DNA of 64,000 nt from CAYFYS01 sp965202905 (GCA_965202905.1 OZ241868.1:1240001-1304000), one strand, 5' to 3'. Shown: positions 1 to 9,159, counted from the stretch's first letter. A program made the numbers and translations. Notes: generated by a model from the sequence alone, not told the origin.

Positions 1-1
1 G

Positions 2-754
2 CTGCCCGACCTCCGGGTGATAAGCTGCTGCTCGGTCGGCGTCGATCATATCGAGCCGGAGGCGCTGGCCCGGCACGGCATCCGGCTGGGCTGGCGGGCC
101 GGCGTCAACAAGCGCTCGGTCGCCGAGTTGACGCTGGGTCTGATGATCGATCTCCTGCGCGGCACGAACGCCTATAATGTCGCGCTGCGCGGCGGCGACT
201 GGCCGAGCCTGCGGACCGGCCGGCTGCTGCAGGACCGGACCGTCGGCATCCACGGCTGCGGCCATATCGGACAGGAGCTGGTCTCGCTGCTGCAGCCCTT
301 CGGCGCGCGGCTCCTGGTTTGCGACCGGATCGGTCTGGGCGGCTATCTGCGGCGCAACAACCTGACCCAGGTCGACCCGGAGACGCTGTGGCGCGAATCG
401 GAGATCCTAACCCTCCATTTGCCGCTCAATTCCAGCACCCGGGGGCTCTACGCGCGCCCGGTCGTCGAAGGGCTGCGCCCGGGCGTGCTGATGATCAATA
501 CCGCGCGTGGCGGCATCGTCGACGAATCCGCCCTGCTGGAGGGGCTCCGGTCGGGCCGGATCGCAGGCGCCGCGTTCGATGTCTTCGCCGTCGAGCCGAC
601 GTTCGAGCCGGTCCTGTTCGGGCTTTCGAACTTCATTGCCACGCCGCACATCGCGGGCAGCGCGATCGAGGCGAGGCTTGCGCTGGCCTGTGCGGCAATC
701 GACGGGCTCGAGGACAACGCGGTGCCCGTCCCCGGCGTCTACCCCTTCGATTGA
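2..754 (+). CDS. D-isomer 2-hydroxyacid dehydrogenase (5' end outside window)
   Basis: NAD-dependent oxidoreductase of the D-2-hydroxyacid dehydrogenase family (phosphoglycerate, hydroxypyruvate and related substrates). The reading frame is open to the left edge, and the residues before the first possible GTG (position 17) continue the family pattern, so the true start lies upstream. Visible are the Rossmann motif GIHGCGHIGQ, the catalytic Arg in NTARGG, the catalytic Glu in VFAVEP and the catalytic His in TPHIAG, so the active site is complete. About 250 residues are present of the usual 310 to 330; what is missing is most of the N-terminal substrate domain. The substrate cannot be told from the sequence. 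purH follows 121 bp downstream on the same strand, with no functional link evident. Confidence 0.9.
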   Translation: MPDLRVISCCSVGVDHIEPEALARHGIRLGWRAGVNKRSVAELTLGLMIDLLRGTNAYNVALRGGDWPSLRTGRLLQDRTVGIHGCGHIGQELVSLLQPFGARLLVCDRIGLGGYLRRNNLTQVDPETLWRESEILTLHLPLNSSTRGLYARPVVEGLRPGVLMINTARGGIVDESALLEGLRSGRIAGAAFDVFAVEPTFEPVLFGLSNFIATPHIAGSAIEARLALACAAIDGLEDNAVPVPGVYPFD

Positions 755-875
755 GCCGGCAGGGGAACGCGATGCGAAGGCCGGGCGGAGAGGTCCCATG
801 ATGGCCGCCCGGCCGAAGCCGTCTCGCGACGGCGGATCGAGGCCCGTATGAGGCCGCAATCGTGAGGGATCGAGG

Positions 876-2438
876 GTGGACACCGGCAAGCAAGACTTGG
901 TCGCGGTTCGCCGCGCGCTGATTTCGGTCTCGGACAAGCGGGGGCTCGCGGAATTCGGCGCCGCGCTGGCCGCGCGCGGAACCGAGCTCGTGGCAAGCGG
1001 CGGCACCGCGCGCGCGCTCGCCGGGGAGGGACTCGCGGTGCGCGATGTCGCCGCGCTGACCGGCTACCCGGAGATGATGGACGGCCGGGTCAAGACCCTG
1101 CACCCGGCGGTCCATGGCGGCATCCTCGCCCGCCGCAACCTCGACGATCACCTGCTGGCGATGGAACGCCACGGCATCGCGCCGATCGATCTGGTGGCGG
1201 TCGATCTCTACCCGTTCGAAGAGACGCTTTCCGCCGGCGCGGACTTCGAGACATGCGTGGAAAACATCGACATCGGCGGGCCGGCGCTGATCCGGGCGGC
1301 GGCAAAGAACCATGCCTTCGTCGCTGTCGCCACCGATCCGGACGACTATCCGGAGATCCTGGAGGCGCTGGAGGCCGATGACGGCTGCACGCCTCTCGCG
1401 CTGCGCCGGCGCCTGGCCGCGGCGGCCTACGCGCGGACCGCCGCCTACGACGCCGCGATTGCCCAGTGGCTTGCACACCTGTTCGACCAGCCCTTTCCGC
1501 GCCATGCCGCCTTCGGCGGCACCCTCGCCCAGACGATGCGCTACGGGGAGAATCCGCACCAGGGGGCCGCGCTCTACCGCAGCGGCGGCGATCGGCCGGG
1601 GGTCGCGACCGCGGCCCAGATCCAGGGAAAGCCGCTCAGCTACAACAATGTCGGCGATGCCGATGCCGCCTTCGAGCTGGTCGCCGAGTTCGACCGGCCG
1701 GCGATCGCGATCGTCAAGCACGCCAACCCCTGCGGGGTGGCCACCGCCGCCGGGCTGGCCGAGGCCTGGGTCAAGGCGCTGGCCTGCGATCCGACCAGCG
1801 CCTTCGGCGGAATCGTGGCGGCGAACCGCCGGCTCGATGCGGCGACCGCGCGCGCGATCGCGGAGATCTTCGTCGAGGTCGTCATCGCGCCCCGGGTCGA
1901 CGATGACGCCAAGGCGGTCCTTTCCGCCAAACGGAACGTCCGGGTGCTGGAGACCGGCGGTATGCCGGACCCGGCCGCACCGGGCCTTTCGGTGCGGACG
2001 ATCACCGGCGGGCTGCTGATCCAGGACCGCGATGCCGCCCGGATCGGCGCCGGAGCGCTCGACGTGGTGACCCGGCGCGCGCCGGGCGAGGCCGAGCGCG
2101 CCGATCTCACCTTCGCATTCACCGTAGCCAAGCACGTCAAGTCGAATGCTATCGTTTATGCCAAGGACGGAGCGACCGTCGGGATCGGCGCCGGTCAGAT
2201 GAGCCGGGTCGACTCATCGCGCATCGCCGCGGCCAAGGCCGGGGATGGCGCGCGCGGCTCAGTGGTGGCGTCGGACGCCTTCTTCCCCTTCGCCGATGGC
2301 CTGATCGCCGCGGCCGAGGCCGGGGCCAGCGCGGTGATCCAGCCCGGCGGGTCGATTCGCGACGACGAGGTGATCGCCGCGGCCGATGAGCGCGATCTCG
2401 CCATGATCTTCACCGGCAGGCGACATTTCCGTCATTGA
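876..2438 (+). CDS. purH: Bifunctional AICAR formyltransferase / IMP cyclohydrolase PurH
   Basis: Catalyses the last two steps of de novo IMP synthesis: formylation of AICAR using 10-formyl-tetrahydrofolate, then ring closure to IMP. The 520-residue length is typical. The N-terminal third is the methylglyoxal-synthase-like cyclohydrolase domain (VASGGTA and KTLHPAVHGGIL motifs). The rest is the transformylase domain, with VKHANPCG near residue 278 and DPTSAFGG near residue 304. The start is GTG at 876; translation from there gives the normal N-terminus ending in ISVSDK. The gene converges on the MFS gene and the two stop regions overlap by 7 bp. Confidence 0.97.
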   Translation: MDTGKQDLVAVRRALISVSDKRGLAEFGAALAARGTELVASGGTARALAGEGLAVRDVAALTGYPEMMDGRVKTLHPAVHGGILARRNLDDHLLAMERHGIAPIDLVAVDLYPFEETLSAGADFETCVENIDIGGPALIRAAAKNHAFVAVATDPDDYPEILEALEADDGCTPLALRRRLAAAAYARTAAYDAAIAQWLAHLFDQPFPRHAAFGGTLAQTMRYGENPHQGAALYRSGGDRPGVATAAQIQGKPLSYNNVGDADAAFELVAEFDRPAIAIVKHANPCGVATAAGLAEAWVKALACDPTSAFGGIVAANRRLDAATARAIAEIFVEVVIAPRVDDDAKAVLSAKRNVRVLETGGMPDPAAPGLSVRTITGGLLIQDRDAARIGAGALDVVTRRAPGEAERADLTFAFTVAKHVKSNAIVYAKDGATVGIGAGQMSRVDSSRIAAAKAGDGARGSVVASDAFFPFADGLIAAAEAGASAVIQPGGSIRDDEVIAAADERDLAMIFTGRRHFRH

Positions 2439-3697
2439 GGGCGCTCCGGCGGGCGGACCCGACACAGGATCAGGAAACCGACGGCGAGAAAGACAACGAT
2501 CGTCGTCATGCCGGCGCGCTGGGAGTCGAAGGCAAGCGTTACCCAGGCGAGCACTGCGGGGCCGAGAAAGGCGGTGATCTTGCCGGAGAAGGCGAACAGG
2601 CCGAACATCTCGGTCCTCAGCTCGGCCGGCGCCAAGTGTACCATCATCGACCGGCTGGCCGCCTGCGCCGGGCCCATGAAGATCCCGAGCGGCAGGGCGA
2701 CGATCCAGAACGCGGTCTTCGATTCGACCAGGAGAAGCGGGATGCCGAGCGCCAACAGTCCGATCAGGGCGATCTGCACCGTGCGCTTGGACCCGATGAG
2801 ATCGTCGATCCAGGCGAACGCGGCAGCCCCCAGACCGGCGGTGACGTTGAGCGCGATGCCGAATTGGATGATCTCCTCGATCGACATCCCGAACGTGCCG
2901 GCGGCGTAGATCCCGCCGAAGGCAAACATCGTGTTCATGCCATCGACGTAGAGCAGCCGCGCGGCGAGGAACCAGGCGATGTTCCTGTGCGCCCGCACCG
3001 CGCGCAGCGTCGCGAGAAGGGACCGGATTCCCTCCCGCACGGCCCGACCCGGACCGATCCGCATGGCCGGGCGGTCGGGCGTCAGCAGGAACAGAGGCAG
3101 CGCGAAGACCGCAAACCACAGTGCCACCATCGGACCGACCACGCGGATATGCTCGGCGGCGTTCTTGTCGAGCCCGAACAGCGGCCGCTCGGCCTGAACG
3201 AACAGGACCAGGGCGGCGACGAGGCAGACCAGCCCGCCGGCATAGCCCAGCCCCCAGCCCCAGCCCGATATCCGCCCGATCCGGTCCGGCGGCGCGATGT
3301 CGGCCAGCATCGCGTTGTAGAACACGCCGGCGATTTCGAAGGCGGTGTTGGCCAGGACGAAGCACGCCAGCGCCAGGACGATGAACGCGGGATCGGGCTC
3401 GGCGAACCACAACAGCGCGGTGGTCGCGACAGTGATTGCCGAGAACGCCGCGAGCCAGGGCTTGCGCCGCCCAGCCTGGTCCGCGATCGCCCCGAATGCC
3501 GGGCTCACCAGAGCGATCAGGATGCCTGAAACGGCCAGCGCGTGGCCCCAAAGCACAGTCCCCGAAGTCGTATCGGCGCCAATCGCCTGTGCGAAATAGG
3601 CTGAGAACACGAAGGTGACGATGACCGTCGGAAAGCCCGAGTTCGCCCAGTCATAGAGACACCAGGCGAGAATCGCGCGGGGGCGGGATCGGGTCAT
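2432..3697 (-). CDS. MFS transporter, UMF1 / Atg22-like family
   Basis: Inner-membrane carrier of about 421 residues with roughly twelve hydrophobic segments. The N-terminal WCLYDWANSGFP signature is characteristic of the UMF1 (Atg22-like) branch of the major facilitator superfamily. The ATG at 3697 was chosen because a longer upstream frame would add 30 Arg/Pro-rich residues with no family match. The substrate is unknown. The gene is divergent from the cupin gene; the 118 bp between the two starts must hold both promoters. Confidence 0.88.
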   Translation of the reverse strand: MTRSRPRAILAWCLYDWANSGFPTVIVTFVFSAYFAQAIGADTTSGTVLWGHALAVSGILIALVSPAFGAIADQAGRRKPWLAAFSAITVATTALLWFAEPDPAFIVLALACFVLANTAFEIAGVFYNAMLADIAPPDRIGRISGWGWGLGYAGGLVCLVAALVLFVQAERPLFGLDKNAAEHIRVVGPMVALWFAVFALPLFLLTPDRPAMRIGPGRAVREGIRSLLATLRAVRAHRNIAWFLAARLLYVDGMNTMFAFGGIYAAGTFGMSIEEIIQFGIALNVTAGLGAAAFAWIDDLIGSKRTVQIALIGLLALGIPLLLVESKTAFWIVALPLGIFMGPAQAASRSMMVHLAPAELRTEMFGLFAFSGKITAFLGPAVLAWVTLAFDSQRAGMTTIVVFLAVGFLILCRVRPPERPQ

Positions 3698-3815
3698 GCG
3701 GACGCTTCGTCGGGGTCGTCGGGATCGTTGCGATGGTGGCGGTGGCGGTGGCGGAACCAGGATGGCTATGCGAAGATGCCTGCGCAATCCAAATTCGGAT
3801 CATGGGAAGCACGAC

Positions 3816-4358
3816 ATGGCCTACACGCTGGAACGGTTCTGTACCGATTGTCAGAGCCATCTGAAAGCCGATCCCGGTCCGAGCGGGCGCGAACGGGTCC
3901 GCCAGGATCTCGAACGGCTGCTGTCCGAGCCCGCTTTCATCGAGGCCTATTGCGGCGCCGGCGCGGAACGCGGCGTTCACCTCCTTTTCGAGGATCCCGA
4001 GTTGGGCTTCCAGGTGCTGGCCCATATCAACGCCCAGGCTCGCACATCGCCGCCGCACGATCACGGCGCGTCCTGGGCGATCTACGGCCAGGCGACCGGC
4101 TACACCGACATGACCGAGTGGGAGCGTGTCGACGACGGGACCGATCCGGACAAGGGCGAGGTTCGGCCCGAGACGTCCTACCGTCTGACCCCCGGCAAGG
4201 CCGGCATCTACGCCGACGGCAAGATCCACTCGATCGACTACCCCGACAACGCGCGGTTCGTGCGGGTGACCGGGACCAATCTCGACGAGATCAACCGGAT
4301 CGCGTTCAACCTCCAGACCGGCGCGATCAACCAGATGGGTCCGCAGCGCGCATCCTGA
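3816..4358 (+). CDS. Cupin-fold metal-dependent protein (cysteine-dioxygenase-like)
   Basis: A 180-residue double-stranded beta-helix protein resembling predicted metal-dependent enzymes related to cysteine dioxygenase. The likely metal ligands are His81 and His83 in PPHDHGASWAIYG and His138 in GKIHSIDY. The ATG at 3816 begins MAYTLERF; an in-frame extension to 3696 adds glycine-rich non-homologous sequence and overlaps the divergent MFS start, so it was rejected. No partner gene indicates a substrate. An oxygenase role is inference from the fold and the His pattern. Confidence 0.75.
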   Translation: MAYTLERFCTDCQSHLKADPGPSGRERVRQDLERLLSEPAFIEAYCGAGAERGVHLLFEDPELGFQVLAHINAQARTSPPHDHGASWAIYGQATGYTDMTEWERVDDGTDPDKGEVRPETSYRLTPGKAGIYADGKIHSIDYPDNARFVRVTGTNLDEINRIAFNLQTGAINQMGPQRAS

Positions 4359-4407
4359 CCGATCGGCCCGTCCTGACCGGCCGGCCACCAAGCCGCCCAG
4401 CCGGCGC

Positions 4408-5242
4408 TCAGCGGCTCAAGCCGAGCCGGCTGAGAAACGCTTTCAGCACCTCCGCACAAGCCTCTGGGCGCTCGATCCGAAGCATGTGGGAGACGCCGGG
4501 AATCGGCGTCCAGCCGTGTCCGCGCCCGGTATGAATCGCCCGGTTGACCCGGCCCGGCGCGAGCGCGTGGGGGGCGGGCACAGGTCGAGACCGGCGTTGG
4601 TCGCATAGACCCGCGATTCGCCCTCGCGCGGGCAGCGGAGAATCCGCTCGCCGGTCGCCGGATCCTCACGGGTGATCGCGCGCGCCATCAGCTCGTGGGC
4701 GCCGGGCACCCAGCCGGCGAGACTCTTGGATGCAGCGAAGCGCCCGGCGAGGCTCGCGACATCGGCAAACCTGACGGGACGGCCCGCCGCCCATTTCGAC
4801 AGGCCGAGCTCGAATGTTCTGGCATCCTCGTGCAGACCGTGTCCGGAGCTCGGGATCAGCGGCGGATCGAACAGCGCCAGGCCGTCCCATCGCCAGCCGC
4901 GATGAGCGCGTGCCAGATCGCCGTGATGGCGGAGATCGAGTGGAAGACGCCGACGGTGGGCCTGGCGCCGAACCGCTCGTCGATGAGCGTGCGCAGGCGG
5001 TCGAGATCGGCGACGAAGCCGGGGAGATCGTGCCGGGCGACGTCATGCGCCGGATTCCAGCCGTGATTGCGCTGGTCGTAGATCACCAGGTCCCAATCCG
5101 TGGCAAGGAGGCGCCAGAACGGATAGTAGGCCTCGATGGCGAAACCGTTGCCGTGGGCCAACACCAGGCGCGGCCCCGCCGGATTGCCGTGACGCCTGAG
5201 CCTGATCGCCGCGCCATCGTCCATGATCGCGTCATGGACCAC
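4408..5242 (-). pseudogene. Alpha/beta hydrolase, frameshifted and internally deleted
   Basis: Remnant of a serine hydrolase of about 290 residues. Three frames in succession read as one protein. Frame 1 (5242 to about 4880) carries LVLAHGNGFAI, the nucleophile-elbow region VGVFHSISAI and YDQRNHGWNP. A frameshift near 4880 leads to WDGLALFDPPLIPS and then GWVPGAHELMARAIT. After NAGLDL (about 4590) a third frame resumes at APGRVNRAIH and runs through PIPGVSHMLRIERPE to a stop at 4408. About 20 residues around the catalytic-acid strand (typically PVLLIGADP) are absent. At least one frameshift plus one deletion makes a functional product unlikely. Confidence 0.75.
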
Positions 5243-5395
5243 GCGCGGCGGCGGCTCTCGGGTCGGCGCCGATCAGGAGAACCGGGCGGGCGAGCCCGGC
5301 ACAGTCGTGCCACAGATCGAAGGTCCGGCTGGACCGATAGATCGAGGCCTCCAGCGCGCTCGGGCAGGTCAGCACCCAATCGCCGCCCGCTACCG
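5232..5395 (-). pseudogene. C-terminal fragment of a second alpha/beta hydrolase
   Basis: About 54 codons immediately upstream of, and in tandem with, the hydrolase pseudogene. They read like the piece that gene lacks (VLTCPSALEASIYRSS, then FDLW and ARPVLLIGADP). The fragment stops at 5232, before the catalytic-His region. At its other end it runs into phage terminase sequence on the opposite strand near 5380-5400. The simplest reading is that two tandem hydrolase paralogues were collapsed and cut when phage DNA inserted. The order of events is inference. Confidence 0.55.
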
Positions 5396-5810
5396 GCCCT
5401 CGCGCATCGCGGTCGACCAGACCGGCATGGGCGAGGCCATAGTCGAGCAGCTCCAGGACGACCACGGGAAGATCCGCGTCGAGGGCGTGCTGATGACCGG
5501 CCCGCGCCGCCTCGATGTCGCCACCGCGCTGCGCGAGGCGGTCGACGACCGGCGGCTGCGCATCCCGGCCGACGACGATCTCCGGCGCGATCTCCACGCC
5601 GTGCGGGTCGAAGCCGGCCCGACCGGCGCGCCGCGCCTGATCGCCGACCGCGCCGGCACGGACGGACACGCCGACCGGTTCTGGGCGCTGGCGCTCGCCT
5701 GCGCCGCGGCCGCCGACGGCCGGACCGAGTACGCCTACACGCCGGCGCCGCCGCCGGGCGCCTCCTACGGCCTGCCGGGACGGCTCCACTTCGGGCGGGG
5801 GACCTGGTGA
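5380..5810 (+). pseudogene. Mu gp28-like terminase large subunit, C-terminal fragment
   Basis: About 140 residues match the nuclease end of Mu-type large terminases: RIAVDQTGMGEAIVEQL, then ALREAVDDRRLRIP, DLHAVRVEAG and DGHADRFWALALA, an order typical of that family. The ATPase half is missing and no start codon is present at the phage/host junction near 5390, so this is a truncated remnant. Its stop (5808-5810) overlaps the portal ATG, the tight packing normal in phage head operons. Confidence 0.75.
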
Positions 5811-7423
5811 TGGCCCTGCTCGACCAGTGGGGGCGGCCCATCCGCACCGCGCGCCTGCGCGAGGAGATCGCCGGCCCGTCGGTCGCCGCCGTCCGGCCGA
5901 TCGTCTCGACGCGCCAGACCACCGGGATCGATCCGCGCCGGCTCGCGGCGATCCTGCGCGAGGCCGAGGACGGCTACGCCACGGCCTATGTCGAACTCGC
6001 CGAGGAGATGGAGGAGAAGAACCTCCATTACCTCGCGGTGCTCACCACCCGACGCCGCCAGGTCAGCCAACTCGCCGTCACGGTCGAGCCCGCCGACGAC
6101 TCCGCCGAGGCCGAGGCCGACGCCGCGCTGGCGCGTCTGTGGGTGGACCGACACGAACTCGAAGAGGAGCTCTTCGATCTGCTCGACGCCATCGGCAAGG
6201 GCTGGGCCGTCTGCGAGATCGTCTGGGAGACCTCCGAGCGGCAGTGGATGCCGGCGCGGCTGGAATACCGGCTCCCGCGATGGTTCATCTGGGATCGCGA
6301 GACCGGCTCGCGGTTGCTGCTGCGCGATCCGGCCGGGCCGAACGGCTGGGTCGAACTCGAGCCCGGGAAGTTCGTGGTCCACCGCCACGCCGCCAAGTCC
6401 GGCGCGCCGGTGCGCGGCGGCCTGGCCCGCGCGGCCGCCTGGGCCTGGGTCTTCAAGAGCTACACCCTGCGCGATTGGGTCCGCTTCTGCGAGGGGTACG
6501 GGCAGCCCATCCGCGTCGGCACCTACGACCGCGCGTCCAGCGCCGAGGAGCGCGACGTGCTGCTCGACGCGGTGACGCGGATCGCGGTGGACAGCGCCGC
6601 CATCGTCCCGGCCGGCATGGAGATCACCTTCCCCGAGCCCGACGATGTCTCCGCGAACGCCGGGATCTACCGCGACCTGATCGCCTATCTCGACGCCGAG
6701 GTCTCCAAGGCGGTCCTCGGACAGACCCTGACCACCGAGCCGGGCTCGTCCGGGTCCTACAGCCTCGGACAGGTCCACAACGAGGTGCGCCGCGACATCG
6801 AGCGCGCCGATGCGCGCCAACTCGCCGCGACGCTCCAGCGCGACATCGTGCGGCCTCTGGTCCTGCTCAATCGCGGCGATCCGGGCCGGCGCGGCTATCC
6901 GCGCATCGTCATCGGCCGCGAGGAACGCGGCGACCCGGCGATGCTGGCCGAGGCGGTCGCCCGGCTGGCCCCGCTCGGGCTGCGCGTCGGACAGGCGGAG
7001 CTGCGCGCAGCGCTCGGCCTCACCGAGCCCGAGGCCGGGGCGGAGATACTCCAGCCACCGGCCGCCGGACCCGGCGCCGGACCCGGACCCGGCGCGACGG
7101 CGGCCGATACGGCGGCCGATGCGGCGGCGCGCGCGGCCGCGCGCAGCGACCCCGAACCGACCGACGCCTTCGACCGCGCCGTCGGCGACCTGATCGACGG
7201 CGACGGCTGGGAGCCGCTCATTGAACCCGTGCTCGGACCCGTCCTCGACGCCGCCGCAGCGGCGCTGGAGCGCGGCGACAGCCTCACGGAGTTCCGCGAT
7301 GCCCTCCCCGACCTGTTCGCCGCGATGGACGCGGACCCGCTCGCCCGGAGCCTGCGCCGAATGGGCTTCACCGCCGCGCTGTCCGGCGCCGCCGGGCTCG
7401 CCGGCGACGACCCGGCCGGCTGA
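5810..7423 (+). CDS. Mu gp29-like phage portal protein (DUF935)
   Basis: A 537-residue portal protein that in Mu-like phages forms the dodecameric DNA gate of the capsid. It begins at an ATG overlapping the terminase stop. The N-terminus MALLDQWGRPI and the central AVCEIVWE, VHRHAAKSGAP, ARAAAWAWVFK and EGYGQPIRVG segments are the conserved core of DUF935. An Ala/Gly/Pro-rich linker (about residues 420-450) precedes an acidic tail. The frame is intact, so this part of the remnant has not visibly decayed. It overlaps the MuF gene by one base (TGATG). Confidence 0.9.
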   Translation: MALLDQWGRPIRTARLREEIAGPSVAAVRPIVSTRQTTGIDPRRLAAILREAEDGYATAYVELAEEMEEKNLHYLAVLTTRRRQVSQLAVTVEPADDSAEAEADAALARLWVDRHELEEELFDLLDAIGKGWAVCEIVWETSERQWMPARLEYRLPRWFIWDRETGSRLLLRDPAGPNGWVELEPGKFVVHRHAAKSGAPVRGGLARAAAWAWVFKSYTLRDWVRFCEGYGQPIRVGTYDRASSAEERDVLLDAVTRIAVDSAAIVPAGMEITFPEPDDVSANAGIYRDLIAYLDAEVSKAVLGQTLTTEPGSSGSYSLGQVHNEVRRDIERADARQLAATLQRDIVRPLVLLNRGDPGRRGYPRIVIGREERGDPAMLAEAVARLAPLGLRVGQAELRAALGLTEPEAGAEILQPPAAGPGAGPGPGATAADTAADAAARAAARSDPEPTDAFDRAVGDLIDGDGWEPLIEPVLGPVLDAAAAALERGDSLTEFRDALPDLFAAMDADPLARSLRRMGFTAALSGAAGLAGDDPAG

Positions 7424-8622
7424 TGCCCGAACCGGAGATCCTCGAAGTCACCGCCATCGAGGCGGTCGAGCACTTCCGCGCCAAGGGCTATCATGTCGGC
7501 TTCGACTGGCGCGACACCGACGCCGCAGAGCATCTGCGGTCGTTCACCGTCGCCAAGGCGATGCGGCTCGACATCCTCCAGGACATCCGCACCCAGCTCG
7601 ACCGGGCGCTCGCCGAGGGCGTGACGTTCCGAGAGTTCGAGAAGGCGCTCGCCCCGCGCCTGGTGGCGCAGGGATGGTGGGGCCGCCAGACGATGGTGGA
7701 CCCGCTGACCGGCGAGGCGCGCGAGGTCCAGCTCGGATCGCGACGCCGGCTGCGCATCATCTACGACACGAACCTCCGCATGGCGCACGCGCACGGCCAC
7801 TGGCAGCGCATCGAGCGCGTCGCCGGGAGGCGCCCCTGGCTCCGCTACGTCGCCGTCCTCGACGCCCGCACACGGCCGGAACACCTCGCCTGGCACGGCA
7901 CGGTCCTGCCCTGGGATCACCCCTTCTGGAAGACCCACTACCCGCCCAACGGCTGGCGCTGCCGATGCCTCGTCCAGCAACTCGACGACGACGATCTCGA
8001 GGAGTTCGGATACCACCCCTCCGACGGCCCGCCGCCGGGCGCCGGCGCTACCCGGCCGTGGACCAACCGACGCACCGGGCGCATCCACCGGGTCCCCGTC
8101 GGCATCGATCCGGGCTTCCACCACAACGTCGGCGCCCTCGATCCGGGGAGCGACAGCGCCGACCGGCTCATGGAAAAGATCGACGCCACGCCGCCCGCCC
8201 TCGCCAGGGCCGCAATCGGCCGGCCCTGGAACACCGCCCTGTTCCGCCGCCATCTCGAAGGCCGCTCCGACGCTGACTGGCCCCTCGCCATACTCGACGG
8301 GCCCGTCACGCGAGCCATCGGCGCGCAGTCGCAGGTCGTCAGACTATCGGGAGAGAGCGCCGCCAAGCAGACGACCAGCCATCCCGATCTGACGCCCGAG
8401 GACTACGCCCGCATCCAACGCATCCTCGACGAGGGCGAGGTGTTTCACACCCGGAAGCGCGTCGCTATCGGGTTCCTGGAGGAGGACGGCCGGCTCTGGC
8501 GTGTCGCCGTGAAGGCCACGCAGGATGGGAGCGAGACTTACCTTGCGACGTACCACAAGGCGCAACGCTACGACATCCGCGCAGCGCGGCGGCGTTTCCA
8601 GGCGATCCAACGGAAGGGGTGA
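7423..8622 (+). CDS. MuF (gp30-like) head morphogenesis protein with C-terminal PBECR-type nuclease-like domain
   Basis: A 399-residue phage head protein. Residues about 1-230 are the Mu F domain, with RIIYDTNLRMAHAHGHW, LDARTRPEHLAWHGTVL and the hallmark PPNGWRCRCLV. From about residue 300 the sequence changes character (VVRLSGESAAKQ, DYARIQRILDEG, EVFHTRKRVAIGF, LATYHKAQRYDIRAARRR). This resembles the Barnase-EndoU-ColicinE5/D-RelE-like (PBECR) domains known to be fused to MuF proteins as phage-borne polymorphic toxins. The MuF assignment is firm; the toxin-domain assignment is from pattern recognition. No obvious immunity gene follows. Confidence 0.85.
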   Translation: MPEPEILEVTAIEAVEHFRAKGYHVGFDWRDTDAAEHLRSFTVAKAMRLDILQDIRTQLDRALAEGVTFREFEKALAPRLVAQGWWGRQTMVDPLTGEAREVQLGSRRRLRIIYDTNLRMAHAHGHWQRIERVAGRRPWLRYVAVLDARTRPEHLAWHGTVLPWDHPFWKTHYPPNGWRCRCLVQQLDDDDLEEFGYHPSDGPPPGAGATRPWTNRRTGRIHRVPVGIDPGFHHNVGALDPGSDSADRLMEKIDATPPALARAAIGRPWNTALFRRHLEGRSDADWPLAILDGPVTRAIGAQSQVVRLSGESAAKQTTSHPDLTPEDYARIQRILDEGEVFHTRKRVAIGFLEEDGRLWRVAVKATQDGSETYLATYHKAQRYDIRAARRRFQAIQRKG

Positions 8623-9159
8623 GTGGCGGAAGGGGTGAGTGGCGCCGGGCGGGTCACAAACCCCGCGCTCGCCCGAAGGCATGAGAGGATTGCGGAATGC
8701 TTCCGGCGCCGCCGCCACTCTAAGCGCCCCCGGCCTCGATCTCAAGACCGAAGATTCAGTCGGCCAAATGGACGGCCGATCCGACCCCGCGAAACCGCCC
8801 GGATTTACCGCCGTTTCAGCGCCCCTGAAACGCCCCGAAAACCCCCGTGCAAGCCCCGTCCGAGCCCGGATTCGCAAAGACTTTCGTCCGCCCCGAAACC
8901 CCGCCCGATCGCCCCCAACCCCTTGAGTTTCCGCCCTCTTCCACCCTCTTCCCGCCCTCTTCCAGATTCACAAAGACTTCCGTCCCCCCACAGCGATGCC
9001 GCGCGCAGGACCAGCCGCGCTTCCTCTTCAAACGCGGTCATCGGCGCCGGGCGTCGGACCGCAACGCCAAGGGTCGGGCCGTGCCAATAGCATCGACTCC
9101 GCGGCGGCAGCTTTTGCGCCGCGCGGGTCTCAACGCGAGGCGCATTTGACGGTAAAGTA
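8623..9159. other. Non-coding decayed stretch between MuF and the peroxiredoxin
   Basis: No supportable gene. Open frames exist on both strands, but they are Pro/Arg/Ser-rich (or Gly/Val-rich on the minus strand) and carry no recognisable motif. The stretch contains a pair of 26-bp imperfect direct repeats (8869 and 8965) and, at about 8931-8964, a pyrimidine-rich run built from ccctcttcc-like units. It may be phage-end or intergenic repeat sequence. Confidence 0.6.
8869..8990. repeat. Pair of 26-bp imperfect direct repeats, 96 bp apart
   Basis: Copies at 8869-8894 and 8965-8990 share the core gattcRcaaagacttYcgtc (R, purine; Y, pyrimidine) and continue into C-rich sequence, with three mismatches overall. 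The 96-bp offset is a multiple of three. Read on the minus strand both copies give a Thr-x-Val-Phe-x-Asn peptide, so they might instead be remnants of a repeated short peptide. The function is unknown. Confidence 0.6.

Larger units (their letters stand above)
5380..8990 (+). mobile_element. Mu-like prophage remnant
   Basis: Only a head-gene block survives: terminase tail, portal and MuF in canonical Mu order. No transposase, repressor, protease/scaffold, major capsid or tail genes are present. The left limit is the hydrolase/terminase junction near 5390. The right limit is uncertain and lies in the non-coding stretch after 8622, before the peroxiredoxin leader. The remnant cannot mobilise by itself. 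Confidence 0.7.

Noticed and set aside
633..2135. Long minus-strand open frame (500 codons) opposite purH
   Set aside because: High-GC shadow of purH; low-complexity Arg/Gly composition and no motif.
4814..5809. N-terminal extension of the portal frame back to 4814
   Set aside because: The extension is Arg/Pro-rich and runs antisense to hydrolase remnants and across the terminase fragment; the family start is the ATG at 5810.
8816..9149. Small frames in the post-phage spacer (including repeats of Lys-Thr-Phe/Val motifs)
   Set aside because: No ribosome-binding site, biased composition and no recognisable family; treated as non-coding.
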